DNA from: Bacillota bacterium
GTDB taxonomy: Bacteria; Bacillota; UBA4882; UBA8346
NCBI GenBank assembly: GCA_023402395.1
Contig: JAEYGI010000040.1
Span: forward strand, 1,081,115-1,145,114
Direction: 5' to 3'
Length of the DNA stretch: 64,000 nt
The position numbers were made by a program, and so were the translations under genes. Under the pieces are notes generated by a model. That model was not told the origin of the DNA, did not search any database, and saw only the letters and a list, made by a program, of their open reading frames with translations. Shown one piece after another: positions 8,162 through 16,952 of the stretch (within the stretch, counting starts at the first letter, position 1; every line of letters starts with the position of its first letter).

Positions 8162-8956
8162 ATGCCCTTTTCACTGGGTTCACGACTCACTCCCAATCTG
8201 CCGCTGACCCGCTATTTAACCGATGCGGCGACCTGCTTTCACACAGTGGAGATTCCTACCGATCCCCGGTTTCTCTCTCCCCATTTCCCCCTGAACGAAA
8301 AATCCAAACAAACCCTCAGGGTATACCGCGAGCGCTACCGGTTTCATTATACCATGCACGCTCCGTTCGTCAGTTTGGGAGCGCTTGATCCCGAAGAACG
8401 CGGACTGGCCCTCAATATTTTTCGGAGCGTCATTACCGTCGCGGCCGAGTTGGAAATCCCGCTGATCACCTTTCACCCTTCGATGCTCGAACCGTCCGAT
8501 GCCGCTTCGTACCAAGAGATTTGCCGTTATGAGGAGGAATCTCTCTCGCGCTGCCTGGCCATGGCCCAATCCGCCGGGATCGCGCTGGCCATCGAGAATA
8601 TGCCCAAGGATCCGAAGTTTCATCCGGAAGCGGCCGATGGCGCCCGGATCCGTGAGTTGTTGTCCTGTTTTCCCGGCCCCGGGCTGGGAGTCACTCTCGA
8701 TATCGGCCACGCGTTGCAAGCCGGAGCCGACCTCAACACTCTGCTCAATCTGGACCGGATCCGCCACTTCCATCTCCATGAAAATGACCGTCAGGCCGAC
8801 CGGCACCATCGCATCATCGCCAATCTCGACTGGTGGAAGGGACTGATGGCCGTCCTCAACGAAAAATTCCCACAGGCGGTGGGAATTTTGGAAATGAATC
8901 AATTAATCGATCAGATGGAGAGCTACCACCGTTTGCAGGAGTTCTTCGTTCCGTAA
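8162..8956 (+). CDS. Sugar phosphate isomerase/epimerase family TIM-barrel protein
   Basis: The 264-residue cytosolic protein resembles the xylose-isomerase-like TIM barrel family (AP endonuclease 2 fold). Metal-site motifs seen include TMHAPF, ITFHPS, LAIENMP, VTLDIGHALQAG, FHLHEND and GILEMN, which supply the usual Glu-Asp-His-Glu metal set. The ribosome site GGAGG is 6 bases before the ATG. It is a single plus-strand gene that converges on lepA, with only 24 bases between the stops. The substrate cannot be read from sequence; a role in sugar metabolism is inference from the fold. A structured leader (8049-8131) suggests its expression is regulated. Confidence 0.85.
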   Translation: MPFSLGSRLTPNLPLTRYLTDAATCFHTVEIPTDPRFLSPHFPLNEKSKQTLRVYRERYRFHYTMHAPFVSLGALDPEERGLALNIFRSVITVAAELEIPLITFHPSMLEPSDAASYQEICRYEEESLSRCLAMAQSAGIALAIENMPKDPKFHPEAADGARIRELLSCFPGPGLGVTLDIGHALQAGADLNTLLNLDRIRHFHLHENDRQADRHHRIIANLDWWKGLMAVLNEKFPQAVGILEMNQLIDQMESYHRLQEFFVP

Positions 8957-8980
8957 TCCCGCTTCGCTTCGGCCGCGAAT

Positions 8981-10780
8981 TCACTCTTCAATCTTCAATA
9001 CGGCTAGGAACGCCTCTTGCGGCACTTCCACGCTTCCCAGCTGTTTCATCCGTTTTTTGCCTTCTTTCTGTTTCTCCAGCAGCTTCCGTTTCCGGCTGAT
9101 GTCACCGCCGTAACACTTGGCCAGCACGTCCTTGCGCATCGCCTTGATGGTTTCCCTGGCAATGACCTTGGTCCCGATGGCGGCCTGGATCGGGACTTCG
9201 AACATCTGGCGCGGGATGATTTCTTTCAGTTTCTCCGCCAGCTGGCGGCCGCGCTGATAGGCTTTATCCCGGTGCACGATGGCCGAAAGCGCGTCAACCA
9301 CTTTTTCGTTGAGCAAAATATCCAGCTTGATCAGTTCCGACTCCCGATGGCCCAGATATTCATAATCCAATGAAGCATAGCCGCGGGACCGGGACTTCAG
9401 TTTATCGAAGAAATCCAGCAGGATCTCGGAGAGCGGCAGATCATAGGTGAGCATCACCCTAGTCTCGGTCAGGTATTCCATGTTTTTGAACTGGCCCCGT
9501 TTCTCTTGGCAGAGTTCCATGATGGTCCCCACAAAATCGTTGGGCAGAATGATCGTGGCCTTGACATACGGCTCCTCCAAATGATCCAGATAATTGGCTG
9601 CCGGAAGGTCCGCAGGATTGGAGATCTCCTGGACCGTTCCGTCGGTGCGGAACACTTTATAGACGACGCTCGGCGCGGTGGCGATCAGATTCATGTCATA
9701 TTCACGCTCAAGCCGTTCCTGAATGATCTCCATGTGCAGAAGCCCCAGGAAGCCGCAGCGGAATCCGAACCCCAGCGCGGTGGAATTCTCCGGCTCGAAG
9801 ACCAGCGAGGCGTCGTTTAGCTTTAACTTCTCCAACGCGTCGCGCAGATCGTTGTATTCGGCGTTATCCACCGGATAAAGGCCGCAATAGACCATGGGCT
9901 GAGCCGGACGGTACCCGGACAGTGGCAGCAGCGCCGGGTTGTCGACGCTGGTAATGGTATCGCCCACCTCCACATCCCGGACATTTTTCATGGAAGCGAT
10001 CACAAAGCCGACCTCTCCGGCGGAGAGTTCCTGGGCCGGCGTCATCTGCGGCCGGAAGGTTCCCAGTTCGGTGACTTCAAACTCCCGTCCGGTAGCCATC
10101 ATCCGGATCTGCTGTCCAATGGCAATCTTGCCTTCGACGATCCGGACGTAGGCAATGGCCCCGCGATAGGCGTCAAACAGCGAATCAAAGATCAACGCCC
10201 GCAATGGCAGTCTCACATCGCCTTGAGGCGGGCTGATCCGGCGGACGATGGCCTCCAGGATATCTTCGGTGCCCAGACCGGTCTTGGCGCTGGCCAGAAT
10301 GCATTCCTCGGGGCTGATGCCGATGATCTCCCGGATCTCCTCCTTGACGCGATCCGGATCGGCGCTCGGCAGATCCACCTTATTGATTACCGGAATGATA
10401 TCCAGGTTGTGCTCGACCGCCAGATACAGATTGGCAATGGTCTGTGCCTCCACGCCCTGCGTGGCGTCGACCACCAGTAAAGCCCCGTCGCAAGCGGCCA
10501 GCGACCGGGAAACCTCGTAGGTGAAGTCCACGTGACCGGGGGTATCGATCAGATTTAAGATGTAATTTTCGCCATTTTTGGCCCGGTATTGCAAACGGAC
10601 CGCCTGAGCCTTGATGGTGATGCCCCGCTCCCGCTCCAGATCCATAGAATCGAGAACTTGCTCAACCATCTCCCGCTCGCTTAAGGCGCCGGTATGTTCC
10701 AGCAACCGATCGGCCAGCGTCGATTTTCCGTGGTCGATATGGGCGATGATGCAAAAGTTGCGGATATTGGTCTGAATCAA
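8981..10780 (-). CDS. lepA: Elongation factor 4 (LepA) back-translocating GTPase
   Basis: LepA is a ribosome-associated GTPase. The 599-residue protein has NFCIIAHIDHGKSTLADRLL (G1), DTPGHVDF (G3), NKVDLP (G4), and the LepA-specific C-terminus with KCYGGDISRKRKLLEKQKEG. I start at the TTG at 10780, ten bases after GGAGG. The frame extends to 10837, but those residues are not conserved and lack a ribosome site. The length then matches the family (about 600). A sigma-A promoter is placed at 10867-10895. Confidence 0.96.
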   Translation of the reverse strand: MIQTNIRNFCIIAHIDHGKSTLADRLLEHTGALSEREMVEQVLDSMDLERERGITIKAQAVRLQYRAKNGENYILNLIDTPGHVDFTYEVSRSLAACDGALLVVDATQGVEAQTIANLYLAVEHNLDIIPVINKVDLPSADPDRVKEEIREIIGISPEECILASAKTGLGTEDILEAIVRRISPPQGDVRLPLRALIFDSLFDAYRGAIAYVRIVEGKIAIGQQIRMMATGREFEVTELGTFRPQMTPAQELSAGEVGFVIASMKNVRDVEVGDTITSVDNPALLPLSGYRPAQPMVYCGLYPVDNAEYNDLRDALEKLKLNDASLVFEPENSTALGFGFRCGFLGLLHMEIIQERLEREYDMNLIATAPSVVYKVFRTDGTVQEISNPADLPAANYLDHLEEPYVKATIILPNDFVGTIMELCQEKRGQFKNMEYLTETRVMLTYDLPLSEILLDFFDKLKSRSRGYASLDYEYLGHRESELIKLDILLNEKVVDALSAIVHRDKAYQRGRQLAEKLKEIIPRQMFEVPIQAAIGTKVIARETIKAMRKDVLAKCYGGDISRKRKLLEKQKEGKKRMKQLGSVEVPQEAFLAVLKIEE

Positions 10781-10866
10781 CCGTATAATACCTCCAAATC
10801 GGTTGGTTGGTGGCTGACGATTTCGTGCGTGTGTCAAAGAATTTCGCGTTCAGATTATAATCATTT

Positions 10867-10895
10867 ATTATAACATTTGACTCGCCATCGGGCAA
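10867..10895 (-). promoter_or_regulatory. Sigma-A type promoter of lepA
   Basis: On the minus strand TTGCCC (10890-10895) is followed after 17 bases by a perfect TATAAT (10867-10872), about 90 bases upstream of the lepA start. Confidence 0.65.
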
Positions 10896-10943
10896 CCGGA
10901 CAATCAAACCCCTCAGGCACATTTTGATCGCATTGATTTCCGT

Positions 10944-10970
10944 AAAAAAACCAGTGCAACAGCGCTGGCC
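10944..10970 (-). terminator. Intrinsic terminator of the murJ-lysE operon
   Basis: Downstream of the LysE-family stop the minus strand reads a short stem (CCAGCGC / GCACTGG, one mismatch) followed by seven T (10944-10950). Confidence 0.8.
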
Positions 10971-10984
10971 TTTTAAGCTCTATT

Positions 10985-11710
10985 TTAAATTTTAATAATT
11001 TTCCGTTTGAACAGTTCGATAACTCCGCCGTTCTCCGCCGCCATCGTTCCCATGGTCAGGATGGCGTCATAAATGAATTTGCCGGCGATCAAAAGCAGGA
11101 ATACCCCGCAAGCAATCATCAGCCAACGGTAGGCTGCGTTTGACAAAAACCGCTTTCCTTTCACGATAGCCGCCGATACCAGGCTATACCAGAACAAATC
11201 GGAGCAGATGTGCCCAAGATAAAAAACGGCGACTCCGGCCCAACCGCGGGTGAACGCCTGAGTGACCATAGCCAGGCCGGCCACGGCCCACCAGAGGGAC
11301 CAATAGGGATTGGAAAGCGAGACCAGAATCCCGGCTAACACCGGATTGAAGGCGGTAGCGCCTGCGGTTGACGGCGCCGTTTCCAAAGAAGCGGCGGTTT
11401 CGGTGAGGCCCGCGATTCCCTTCCGGCTCTCCTTCCAGATCAATTCATAACCCATCCATCCCAGCATCAACCCGCCCAGCGAACCGATGACCACCTTGGT
11501 GATGGGCAAGGTAATAAACGTTCCCAACCCGAGAATGAGGAGCAATACCAGGGTTGCTTCCAGGATGGCATGCCCCAGCACAATCCGGGGGCCGGTCCAG
11601 AAACCCTTTTTGTAGCTGAGCTGAATGTTATAAGTGAGCAACGGTCCGGGAGCCATGGCTCCCGAAAGGCCTACCACAAACGCTTGGGTAAAGATGGGAA
11701 GCAGACCCAT
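10985..11710 (-). CDS. LysE/RhtB family exporter
   Basis: The 241-residue membrane protein has the LysE signature near its start (GLSGAMAPGPLLTYNIQLSY) and about six hydrophobic segments. LysE-family proteins export amino acids or other small compounds across the inner membrane by proton exchange; the substrate here is unknown. The ATG at 11710 has AGGAAGG 8 bases upstream. It lies 28 bases after the murJ stop and is followed by an intrinsic terminator, so it is the last gene of the operon. Confidence 0.9.
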   Translation of the reverse strand: MGLLPIFTQAFVVGLSGAMAPGPLLTYNIQLSYKKGFWTGPRIVLGHAILEATLVLLLILGLGTFITLPITKVVIGSLGGLMLGWMGYELIWKESRKGIAGLTETAASLETAPSTAGATAFNPVLAGILVSLSNPYWSLWWAVAGLAMVTQAFTRGWAGVAVFYLGHICSDLFWYSLVSAAIVKGKRFLSNAAYRWLMIACGVFLLLIAGKFIYDAILTMGTMAAENGGVIELFKRKIIKI

Positions 11711-11738
11711 CGGCCACACCTTCCTCAAGTTCCCTAAT

Positions 11739-13316
11739 TTAAGAAAACCGGCGTTTGAGAAACCGGACCGCAGTCGCCAGTTCCTCCATCTTCAGCATCC
11801 AGGCGGCCGCGAAGAACGAACCGCCCCCCAGGGTCATGCCGGTGACGACGCTTACAGCCGCCGCCAAATGTCCTTGAAAATTGAAATGCCCGCTGAGCGA
11901 CACAACGATCGGATTGGTAAGCAGGATAACGGCACCCATCACCAAGGATGCCATAACTGTTTTTAAAAAAGAAACGGATATCCGGCGTCCCCGAATGCCT
12001 CCGATCTTCCGGCGCAAGATCTCCATTAGCAATGTCATGTTGACCAAGCCCATCAACGAAAAGGAAAGCGCGAACCCGCCGACCCCAAGCGTGGTAAATT
12101 TCAAGAAAATCCAGTTGAGCGCGATACTGAGCAGCACCGAAGTGATACTGACCAGAACCGGAGTAAGTGTATCCTGCAATGCGTAAAAGGCCCGTGGCAG
12201 CATCAGAATGGCGGCGTGGGCAAATAACGCCAAACTGTAAAAGAGCAATGCATAAGCGGTCACCGCCGTATCGTGCGGCGTGAACTTCTGTCCCTCAAAC
12301 AGCAATTTGATGATCGGATACCGCAAGACGATTAAACCGATCCCCGCCGGAATCATCAAAAAATAAATCGAACGCAGCGATAAAGACAAAGTGTTTTTAA
12401 AGTCATCGATCCTTTGCTGAGCGACCAAGCCGGAGAGCAGCGGGAAGAACGCCATGGCAACTCCGGCGGCGAAAATCCCGATCGGCAATTGGATCAGGCG
12501 GTTGGCGAACCGCAAGGCGGTGATGCTGCCTTCCGGAAGCGCCGACGCCATGGCGTTGGTAATCCACAGATTGGCCTGGGTGGCCGAAAGGCCGATCAGC
12601 GCCGGGACCATCAATACTAACATCCGGTGAAAACCGGGGTTTTTTAGGTCAATATAACCAAACCGGTAATGTTTACCCCCGACCCGTTTCAGAAAAAACA
12701 CTTGGATCAAAAAGTTGCCGATCGCTCCGGCCACCACGCCGATAGCCATCCCGGTGATCCCGTAATCCCGTCCCAGCCAGAACGCACCGGCGATAATCGC
12801 GATGTTATAAAAATTCGGACCCAGCGCCGGCCCGAGAAAGTGCTGATACGAGTTGAGCGCGCCTCCCATCAGCCCGGCCAAGGCGGTAAAACAAACCGCC
12901 GGAAACATGATCCGCGTCAGATGCACCAACAACTGCATCTTATCTGGAGGAAAATCGGGGGCTTCCAGCGGCGCAACCGCCTGAGTGAAGATCATTCCCA
13001 GTGTCGTGAAGACCAATAGCAATAAAACGGTAATATTAATAAAGGTGCTGGCTACCTTCCAGCCCTCTTCCTCTTCTCCTTTGGCCAGATACTCGGTGAA
13101 AATGGGAATAAAGGCCGCCGATAGCGCGCCGCCCACCAATAAGTAATACATGGTATCCGGGATGATGAAGGCCGCGAAAAAAGAATCGGTTTCGAAACGA
13201 TCAAAAAGCCGGCCCGACAAGTTCTCGCGGATGAACCCGAGGATCCGGCTGACTAGAAACATCAACGAGATCATTCCGGCCGCTTTGGCGGCCCGTTCCG
13301 TCACTTGGTCTGCCAT
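11739..13316 (-). CDS. murJ: Lipid II flippase MurJ (MviN family)
   Basis: The 525-residue polytopic protein belongs to the MOP superfamily. It begins with AAGMISLMFLVSRILGFIRE, followed by FIIPDTMYYLLVGGALSAAF, AFIPIFTEYL and the central QLPIGIFAAGVAMAFFPLLS, which are MurJ hallmarks, with about 14 hydrophobic segments. It flips lipid II to the outside of the inner membrane for peptidoglycan synthesis. The AAGGAG ribosome site is 10 bases before the ATG. It lies between a small single-membrane-span gene (24-base gap) and the LysE-family gene (28-base gap) in one operon. Confidence 0.94.
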   Translation of the reverse strand: MADQVTERAAKAAGMISLMFLVSRILGFIRENLSGRLFDRFETDSFFAAFIIPDTMYYLLVGGALSAAFIPIFTEYLAKGEEEEGWKVASTFINITVLLLLVFTTLGMIFTQAVAPLEAPDFPPDKMQLLVHLTRIMFPAVCFTALAGLMGGALNSYQHFLGPALGPNFYNIAIIAGAFWLGRDYGITGMAIGVVAGAIGNFLIQVFFLKRVGGKHYRFGYIDLKNPGFHRMLVLMVPALIGLSATQANLWITNAMASALPEGSITALRFANRLIQLPIGIFAAGVAMAFFPLLSGLVAQQRIDDFKNTLSLSLRSIYFLMIPAGIGLIVLRYPIIKLLFEGQKFTPHDTAVTAYALLFYSLALFAHAAILMLPRAFYALQDTLTPVLVSITSVLLSIALNWIFLKFTTLGVGGFALSFSLMGLVNMTLLMEILRRKIGGIRGRRISVSFLKTVMASLVMGAVILLTNPIVVSLSGHFNFQGHLAAAVSVVTGMTLGGGSFFAAAWMLKMEELATAVRFLKRRFS

Positions 13317-13340
13317 GGTGCAAGGTCTCCTTTCCCACGC

Positions 13341-13676
13341 CTAATATTCACCACGCACGTTTGATCTCCTCCTTTTCGGACGTGATTGCCATGAAACGTT
13401 CAAATTCGGAGGATTGGTGAATGATAACGTCCCCGGCGCACTGGAAATCTGCCAGCCGCTGGCGGTGCGGCGGAACTGAAACGGCGGCCGCCAGCCAAAG
13501 GTCTCCTCCCATGCCCCGGCCCGAATCACCAAGCGTTCCGAGGCCCAACGGAATTTAAAGGTCGGAGTTTCCGCGCCCAAGATTCGGCTCAGATTGAACA
13601 AGGCCATCCAAGTTCCCGCCGCGATAGTCACCCCGAAAAGTACCAAAACCAGGCTGAACTTTACAAACTGCTTCAT
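13341..13676 (-). CDS. Small membrane-anchored hypothetical protein
   Basis: The product is 111 residues: one N-terminal hydrophobic segment (VKFSLVLVLFGVTIAAGTWM), then a Trp/Arg-rich domain with no motif I recognise, ending in a basic tail. It is likely anchored in the inner membrane with the rest outside. The ATG at 13676 follows GGGGA; a longer frame from 13715 is less likely. It is first in the operon with murJ, so a role in envelope synthesis is possible but not shown. Confidence 0.65.
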   Translation of the reverse strand: MKQFVKFSLVLVLFGVTIAAGTWMALFNLSRILGAETPTFKFRWASERLVIRAGAWEETFGWRPPFQFRRTASGWQISSAPGTLSFTNPPNLNVSWQSRPKRRRSNVRGEY

Positions 13677-13773
13677 TTCTTCCCCACGCCCGCATGATAA
13701 TTTTTTCCCAATCATTTTTTGAGTCAGTTCAGCTATACCTTAACCGGTTGCGTCACTCTCGCCGATGTTTCCA

Positions 13774-13836
13774 AAATCCACGACATGTTATCAAAACTCC
13801 TTATTTATCTACAAAATCAAAAGCAAACGAAAGAAT
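13774..13836 (+). repeat. Dispersed intergenic repeat, copy 1 (partner at 60216)
   Basis: About 42 bases starting AAATCCACGACATGTTATCA match those at 60216 with about six mismatches, followed in both places by CGAAAG/AAAGCAAACGAAAG words. The copy lies in the 325-base gap between gpr and the murJ operon, which holds no gene. The pairing was found by eye. Confidence 0.7.
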
Positions 13837-13901
13837 TCAAAAGGAAAACGAAAACCAAATAACCACGGAGACAAAATTTGCTCTCCTTGGAATCAACGCT
13901 A

Positions 13902-13944
13902 CAATTCTCCCCCTCATGCATTTGAAGCCGGAGGGGGAGAATTG
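13902..13944. repeat. 14-bp perfect hairpin downstream of gpr
   Basis: The arms CAATTCTCCCCCTC (13902-13915) and its exact complement (13931-13944) enclose a 15-base loop. It lies 57 bases after the gpr stop. No T-run follows on the gpr-sense strand, so it may act as an mRNA 3' stabiliser or a weak terminator. Confidence 0.7.
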
Positions 13945-14001
13945 ACAGGCGCAAGTGAAGGGGCTTTTTGAAAATAAACGGCAACAGCACGCTAAAACCA
14001 A

Positions 14002-14991
14002 TCAGGTCAGATACCGGAAAACCTCTTCCGGGCTCACCGCCGGGTGAAGAGCGATGTTCAGTGCTCCTGAAACTACCTTGGCCAAGTCTTCGATCATGAC
14101 ATCGATCTCTTTAGGCGACACAATCAAGCTGTTCAAATACGGTGAAAGCACCCGCCCAACCAAGTCGCGCTGCTGAACCGCTTTGGGATTGACCAGCGAC
14201 GGCGACATCTTCATAATCTCTTGCAATGCGTCGTGAACGATGGTGCTTGCTTCCACCACCGTCGGGACCCCGATGGCGATAACCGGAACCCCCAAATTTT
14301 GTTGCGTGATGCCGATGCGCCGGTTCCCCAATCCGGAACCCGGATGAATTCCTGTATCGGCGATTTGAATCGTCGATCCCATGCGTTGCGTGTTCCGGGA
14401 GGCCAAAGCGTCGATAACCACCACGAATTTGGGACGGATCCGTTGAACTACCCCGATCACGATCTCTCCCGTTTCCATTCCGGTGGTCCCCAGTACGCCG
14501 GGGGCCAAGGCGCAAACCGGCCGCAAACCGCCTTTTTTCTCCGGCGGGGTGGTTGCGGAGAGATGGCGCGTGACCAGGATATGCTGTACCACTCGGGGTC
14601 CCAGAGCGTCAGGGGTCGCCGCCCAGTTTCCTAACCCTACCACCAGACACGGGTCATTGTCGCCAAATTTAAAACGGCCGATATACCCTTCGATCTCGCG
14701 GGCCAAGAGAAACGCAATCTCTTCCCAGTTATCGCGGTCATGGGTTCTCAACCCGGGCGCTTCCAAAGTGACGTAATACCCGGGTTGTTTTCCGATAGCC
14801 CGCCCCGCCTCTTCCGTTTCAATGGTCACCCTGGTAATCAAAGTTTCGCCTTGCTGCTCAGATTGAGTGGTGACGCCGGACGGCTCTTGGCCGTTGCCCC
14901 GTTCCATCGCCAGTTCCCGCGACTCCATCGCCAAATCGGTATGGATCTCTCCGATCCGTATCAACTGGTCGGAGTCCAATTGATTGGTCAT
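14002..14991 (-). CDS. gpr: Germination protease GPR
   Basis: GPR degrades the small acid-soluble DNA-binding proteins of spores during germination. The 329-residue protein matches the A25 peptidase family: an N-terminal segment with HTDLAMESRE (resembling a spore-protease cleavage site, as expected for the self-processed zymogen), LVVGLGNWAATPDALGPRVV, LAPGVLGTTGMETGEI, VVVIDALASRNTQRMGSTIQ and IADTGIHPGSGLGN. The GAGGTG ribosome site is 5 bases before the ATG. The 123-residue membrane protein gene ends 9 bases upstream, so they are likely co-transcribed in the forespore. This is direct evidence that the organism makes endospores. Confidence 0.96.
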   Translation of the reverse strand: MTNQLDSDQLIRIGEIHTDLAMESRELAMERGNGQEPSGVTTQSEQQGETLITRVTIETEEAGRAIGKQPGYYVTLEAPGLRTHDRDNWEEIAFLLAREIEGYIGRFKFGDNDPCLVVGLGNWAATPDALGPRVVQHILVTRHLSATTPPEKKGGLRPVCALAPGVLGTTGMETGEIVIGVVQRIRPKFVVVIDALASRNTQRMGSTIQIADTGIHPGSGLGNRRIGITQQNLGVPVIAIGVPTVVEASTIVHDALQEIMKMSPSLVNPKAVQQRDLVGRVLSPYLNSLIVSPKEIDVMIEDLAKVVSGALNIALHPAVSPEEVFRYLT

Positions 14992-15000
14992 ATCATCACC

Positions 15001-15372
15001 TCAAACTTTATTTTCATTGACGATCCGCTTTTGAACGGGAAGGATCAGTTCCAAGCCGATCATCCCCAGATACAAGGCTAGTATGCCCGTAATGCTCAAA
15101 TTCACTTGAGGAAAGAAAAGAACAGCCGGGAGTATCCCGACGGCCACACTCAGGCCGGAAAGCAAACTCCGCTCCCGAACCGGTAACACGGCGGTGATCC
15201 GATGAATCCAGTGTGCAGTTCCGCCAATCAGCAATCCCTCGGCCAGGATCAGATAACTTCCTCCGGGATTATTCTCGGGAAACAACAGAAAAACACCAAG
15301 CAGCAATAACGTGGCATAAAAAAAGCGGATCAACAACAATATCAATTTGACCACCTCGTGGAACCTTTTCAT
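15001..15372 (-). CDS. Four-span membrane protein of unknown function, upstream of gpr
   Basis: The 123-residue protein has about four hydrophobic segments (LILLLIRFFYATLLLLGVFL, YLILAEGLLIGGTAHWI, LLSGLSVAVGILPAVLFF, ITGILALYLGMIGLELIL) and no motif I recognise. It lies 9 bases upstream of gpr on the same strand, so it may be made in the forespore, but this is inference. The start is uncertain: the ATG at 15372 has only AGG closely upstream. Confidence 0.6.
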   Translation of the reverse strand: MKRFHEVVKLILLLIRFFYATLLLLGVFLLFPENNPGGSYLILAEGLLIGGTAHWIHRITAVLPVRERSLLSGLSVAVGILPAVLFFPQVNLSITGILALYLGMIGLELILPVQKRIVNENKV

Positions 15373-15493
15373 TTCCTATGTCGTCAAAACCGAAGGGAGT
15401 GATCCGCCATATTTTTCCGAAATGCCGGGGATTTTATCCATCGCAAACGTTCTCGCTGCTATCATTTTGGCTGGTCGGCTTTTTCAGCATCCA

Positions 15494-15522
15494 TTGAGCC
15501 ATGCCATATCGTGTGATATAAT
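15494..15522 (+). promoter_or_regulatory. Sigma-A type promoter of the CsgG-family gene
   Basis: TTGAGC (15494-15499) is followed after 17 bases by a perfect TATAAT (15517-15522), 51 bases upstream of the start codon. Confidence 0.75.
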
Positions 15523-15573
15523 TTGGATATTAAGCTATTTTGATGGATCGTTTTAACCTGGAGGGAAAAATCG

Positions 15574-16518
15574 ATGAACCGTAAGTTCGTATTCCTACTG
15601 GCGCTAATCTTACTGTCGGTATCGACGGTTGGGTTGCCGACGCTGGCAGCGGCACCACTTTATAAAATTGCGGTTTTGCCATTTGATGATGGATCCATCA
15701 GCGACCGCTGGTGGGGCAAGAACTGGAACGTCGGAAATGGAGTCTCCGACGAATTGGTTACCGCCTTGGTAGAAAGTCAAAGATTTCGGGTGATTGAACG
15801 AAATCAGATCGATCGGATCTTGGAGGAGCAGCGTTTCGGCGCCAGCGGGCTGGTTGATTCCGGCACCGCCGCCAAACTCGGTCAAATTTTGGGAGTGCAA
15901 TTCCTGGTCATGGGCAAAGTAACCAACTTCTCCTTTAAGACTCAGGGCGGCGGTTTCGCCAACACTCAGGGGTTTGGCTTAGCCATTAAAACCACCACCG
16001 CCTTGGTGACTATCGACGCCCGGCTGGTAGATACCTCTTCGGCGGAGATCATCACCGCCATCACCGGCAAAGGAGAAAAAAAAGAGACCAATATGGGCGT
16101 AATCGCCAACTGGAACGCCATGGCCTTCGGCAGCGGCGAATTTCGCAAGACCAGTCTGGGAGCAGCCCTCCGTGACGCAGTAAATCAGGTTGCCGACGGA
16201 TTGGCCGAAAAAGCCTATGGCAACGGTCCGGCGGTTCCCACCTCCATCAGCGGTTTAGTTGCGTATGTCAGCGACAACAAGGTTATCATCAATATCGGCG
16301 TTAATGATGGGGTTCAACCCGGAATGAGCTTCGTCATCCATCACGTGATCGAAGTGGTCAGGGATCCCAAAACCGGTGAGATTATTGACGAAGTGACCGA
16401 ACCGGTAGCCGAAATCGCGGTGGCTGAAGTAAAAGAAAAGTCCTCCACCTGCGTGGTGGTGAACCACTTCAGCCCGCGCTATCCGATTTCCATCAATGAT
16501 ACGGTAAAGCAGAAGTAA
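15574..16518 (+). CDS. CsgG/HfaB-family secreted protein
   Basis: The 314-residue protein has a signal peptide (FVFLLALILLSVSTVGLPTL) without a lipobox cysteine. A CsgG-like domain follows: IAVLPFDDG, VSDELVTALVESQRFRVIER, IDRILEEQRFGASGLVDSGT, AAKLGQILGVQFLVMGKVT. A C-terminal extension (about 225-314) includes an NIGVNDGVQPGMSF segment, common in bacterial surface or FlgT-like domains. CsgG forms the curli export pore in Gram-negative bacteria; the wider family has other or unknown roles. No curli subunit gene lies nearby, so curli export is not supported. It has its own promoter, and rpsT follows with a separate one. Confidence 0.85.
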   Translation: MNRKFVFLLALILLSVSTVGLPTLAAAPLYKIAVLPFDDGSISDRWWGKNWNVGNGVSDELVTALVESQRFRVIERNQIDRILEEQRFGASGLVDSGTAAKLGQILGVQFLVMGKVTNFSFKTQGGGFANTQGFGLAIKTTTALVTIDARLVDTSSAEIITAITGKGEKKETNMGVIANWNAMAFGSGEFRKTSLGAALRDAVNQVADGLAEKAYGNGPAVPTSISGLVAYVSDNKVIINIGVNDGVQPGMSFVIHHVIEVVRDPKTGEIIDEVTEPVAEIAVAEVKEKSSTCVVVNHFSPRYPISINDTVKQK

Positions 16519-16524
16519 AATAAC

Positions 16525-16553
16525 TTGCATTTATAAAGAACCCGTGATAAAAT
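16525..16553 (+). promoter_or_regulatory. Sigma-A type promoter of rpsT
   Basis: TTGCAT (16525-16530), a 17-base spacer, then TAAAAT (16548-16553), about 50 bases upstream of the rpsT start. Confidence 0.75.
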
Positions 16554-16604
16554 ATTTTATGTCTAAATTTCAGGTTTCTGCCGTAGTATAAGGAGGTGAA
16601 GGTT

Positions 16605-16868
16605 TTGCCGAATATCAAGTCAGCCGAAAAACGGGTCAAGATCGCCGAGGTCAATCGTGAAGCCAATCGTTCCAGGCGTTCTGAGTTGAAGAGTTACTTA
16701 AAGAAGGCTACATCCTCCTTGACTGCCGGAACCAAAGAAGCTGCTACAGCCGATTTGCGGAATGCGATTAAATCCCTGGACGAAAGCGTATCAAAAGGGA
16801 TTATCCATAAAAACCAGGCTGCTCGTAGGAAATCCCGTCTAATGAAAAAATTGAACGCCAAGGCTTGA
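16605..16868 (+). CDS. rpsT: 30S ribosomal protein S20
   Basis: S20 binds 16S rRNA early in 30S assembly. The 87-residue basic protein reads PNIKSAEKRVKIAEVNREAN and ends in IIHKNQAARRKSRLMKKLNA, the S20 pattern. The start is a TTG at 16605, with GGAGG 8 bases upstream; a GTG at 16596 would overlap the ribosome site. S20 genes commonly use weak TTG starts for autoregulation, so this may apply here. It is monocistronic, with its own promoter and a bidirectional terminator. Confidence 0.96.
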   Translation: MPNIKSAEKRVKIAEVNREANRSRRSELKSYLKKATSSLTAGTKEAATADLRNAIKSLDESVSKGIIHKNQAARRKSRLMKKLNAKA

Positions 16869-16909
16869 CAATCAAAGGCCGACTGACCTTTGATAACACA
16901 GTTTTCAAT

Positions 16910-16940
16910 AAAAAAACACCCGGAATCCGGGTGTTTTTTT
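16910..16940. terminator. Bidirectional intrinsic terminator between rpsT and hisF
   Basis: The stem CACCCGG / CCGGGTG with an AAT loop is flanked by A-runs on the left and seven T on the right, so it works for rpsT (plus) and for the his operon (minus). Confidence 0.9.
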
Positions 16941-16952
16941 ATTGCCGAAATA

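Noticed and set aside
15001..15372. Frame as a known sporulation protein
   Set aside because: Only its position next to gpr suggests sporulation; no named family could be recognised, so it is left as unknown.
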